Origin: JAHEEL01 sp964195515
GTDB taxonomy: Bacteria; Actinomycetota; Acidimicrobiia; Spongiisociales; UBA5794
DNA length: 14,166 nucleotides
Reading direction: 5' to 3'
Assembly: GCA_964195515.1 (NCBI GenBank)
Contig: CAXMQO010000105.1
Location: forward strand, 1 to 14,166
Shown: positions 13,599 to 14,166 of the stretch, piece after piece
Layout of the letters: the number at the start of each line of letters is the position of its first letter
How positions within the stretch are numbered: position 1 is the stretch's first letter
Translations under genes and position numbers: made by a program
Notes under the pieces: model-generated
Databases searched by the model: none
Told to the model about the DNA's origin: nothing
What the model saw: the letters and a program-made list of their open reading frames with translations, nothing else

Positions 13599-14021
13599 CT
13601 ACGCCTCGACGCGGCGGGCACCGTTGGATTCGAGCACCCGCGCGAGTTGATCCTTCTTGACGAGGCCGGATGTTCGGAAGCGTTGCGTCGGGCGGCTCGC
13701 CTGTTGCTTCTTCGTGCCGTGTGCCTTCTTGCGGGCGTGCTTTGAAGACTTCTGGGGTGGCCGAGCGATGACCACGGTCGTTGGGGTTGATCGGATCTTG
13801 TAGGTCTCTGCGGCTCCGGGGACTCGACCGATGTCGGCCTTGACGACGTGCGCCGACTCGCCGTACTCGCGGGCAAGTTCATTGACGATGCCGTCCATGA
13901 CCTGGCAGGGCGCGCACCCGACCTGGAAGAAGTTGATCAGCACGGGCCGACCGGAGGCGACCATGGGCTGCAACTCTTCGAGGCTGTTGATCTTGTGTGC
14001 CTTGGTCTTGCGTTTGAACAT
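13599..14021 (-). CDS. Thioredoxin-fold protein with Lys/Arg-rich insertion
   Basis: 140 residues from the ATG at 14021, preceded by GGAGAGGG with ~5 nt spacing; an upstream in-frame start at 14123 is not supported. A thioredoxin fold spans ~11-134. The active site is GCAPC (Cys36, Cys39), without the Trp that usually precedes the CxxC, and cis-Pro80 lies in STPTTVV. Between the strand at 82-87 and the C-terminal helix (122-133), ordinary thioredoxins have a short hairpin; here residues 89-113 form a highly basic stretch (KSSKHARKKAHGTKKQQ core). The protein is cytoplasmic, with no signal peptide. The CxxC supports disulfide exchange; the basic segment may bring it to nucleic acid or another acidic partner, which is inference. 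The gene ends 3 nt from the opposing dehydrogenase gene, with no terminator between them. Confidence 0.88.
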   Translation of the reverse strand: MFKRKTKAHKINSLEELQPMVASGRPVLINFFQVGCAPCQVMDGIVNELAREYGESAHVVKADIGRVPGAAETYKIRSTPTTVVIARPPQKSSKHARKKAHGTKKQQASRPTQRFRTSGLVKKDQLARVLESNGARRVEA

Positions 14022-14070
14022 CGTTGCCCTCTCCGGTTCCCGCGGTTCAACGTGCGGGGTCGCGGAAGTA

Positions 14071-14099
14071 TGCCCGCCGTTTGGTGCAACTGCCCGCCG
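14071..14099. promoter_or_regulatory. Direct repeat upstream of thioredoxin gene
   Basis: TGCCCGCCG occurs at 14071-14079 and again at 14091-14099, 20 bp apart (about two helical turns), 50-78 bp upstream of the thioredoxin ATG at 14021. It is a possible operator. No clear -10/-35 pair is visible on the minus strand, and the rest of 14022-14166 shows no gene. Confidence 0.3.
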
Positions 14100-14166
14100 G
14101 GTGCGATCCGACGGAAGCCGCAAGCGACCAGAATGTTGCAGACGCGAACGGGGAGTTGGAAGTGGC

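Noticed and set aside
1..14166. tRNA, rRNA, CRISPR array, insertion sequence or prophage
   Set aside because: No cloverleaf, array of spaced repeats, transposase, integrase or phage gene could be recognised in any frame.

Overview
This 14.2 kb window is a high-GC, densely coded stretch of a bacterial chromosome. It is most likely an actinomycete-type organism (Actinomycetota, perhaps an Acidimicrobiia-like lineage). Three things point there: GC-rich third codon positions, an AfsR/SARP-type regulator with fused NB-ARC and TPR regions, and several genes with a TANNNT -10 box 6-7 nt before the ATG, the layout of leaderless actinobacterial promoters. The phylum is inferred; nothing here fixes the species. 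An embedded Illumina P5 adapter at 8470-8498, followed by poly-A, shows that this is a short-read assembly and that the join there is artificial.

Layout. 1-1290 (+): 3' part of an S9-family serine peptidase (propeller end plus complete alpha/beta-hydrolase domain). 1348-1845 (-): SnoaL/NTF2-like lipoprotein. 1927-2316 (-): VOC (glyoxalase-fold) protein that lacks the usual metal ligands. 2421-5309 (+): 962-residue SARP-type regulator (winged helix, BTAD, NB-ARC ATPase, TPR-like tail), followed 33 nt later by a PaaI-like hotdog thioesterase (5343-5819). 5820-6156: gene-free, with two strong consecutive hairpins. 6157-6765 (-): membrane-anchored TlpA-like thioredoxin. Divergent from it, 6893-7768 (+) is an epoxide hydrolase with all catalytic residues, overlapping by 4 nt a PlsC-type acyltransferase (7765-8469) whose 3' end is cut off by the adapter. 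8536-9549 (+): NYN-domain protein with two OST-HTH/LOTUS domains. 9634-11028 (-): asparaginyl-tRNA synthetase. 11232-11618 (+): unknown 128-residue protein, divergent from asnS across a 14-bp palindrome. 11661-12611 (+): HAD phosphatase. 12738-13595 (+): 3-hydroxybutyryl-CoA dehydrogenase. 13599-14021 (-): small thioredoxin with a Lys/Arg-rich insertion.

How it fits together. Most genes are housekeeping or lipid/acyl-CoA metabolism (thioesterase, acyltransferase, epoxide hydrolase, 3-hydroxyacyl-CoA dehydrogenase), with two redox proteins and one large regulator. I see no defence island, prophage, CRISPR array, insertion sequence, tRNA or rRNA. The points most worth checking are the adapter junction, 11-bp-phased CTCAAC repeats beside the SARP gene, a palindrome plus 10-bp-phased repeats upstream of the epoxide hydrolase, a palindrome between asnS and the unknown gene, and a hairpin pair that could be a small RNA.
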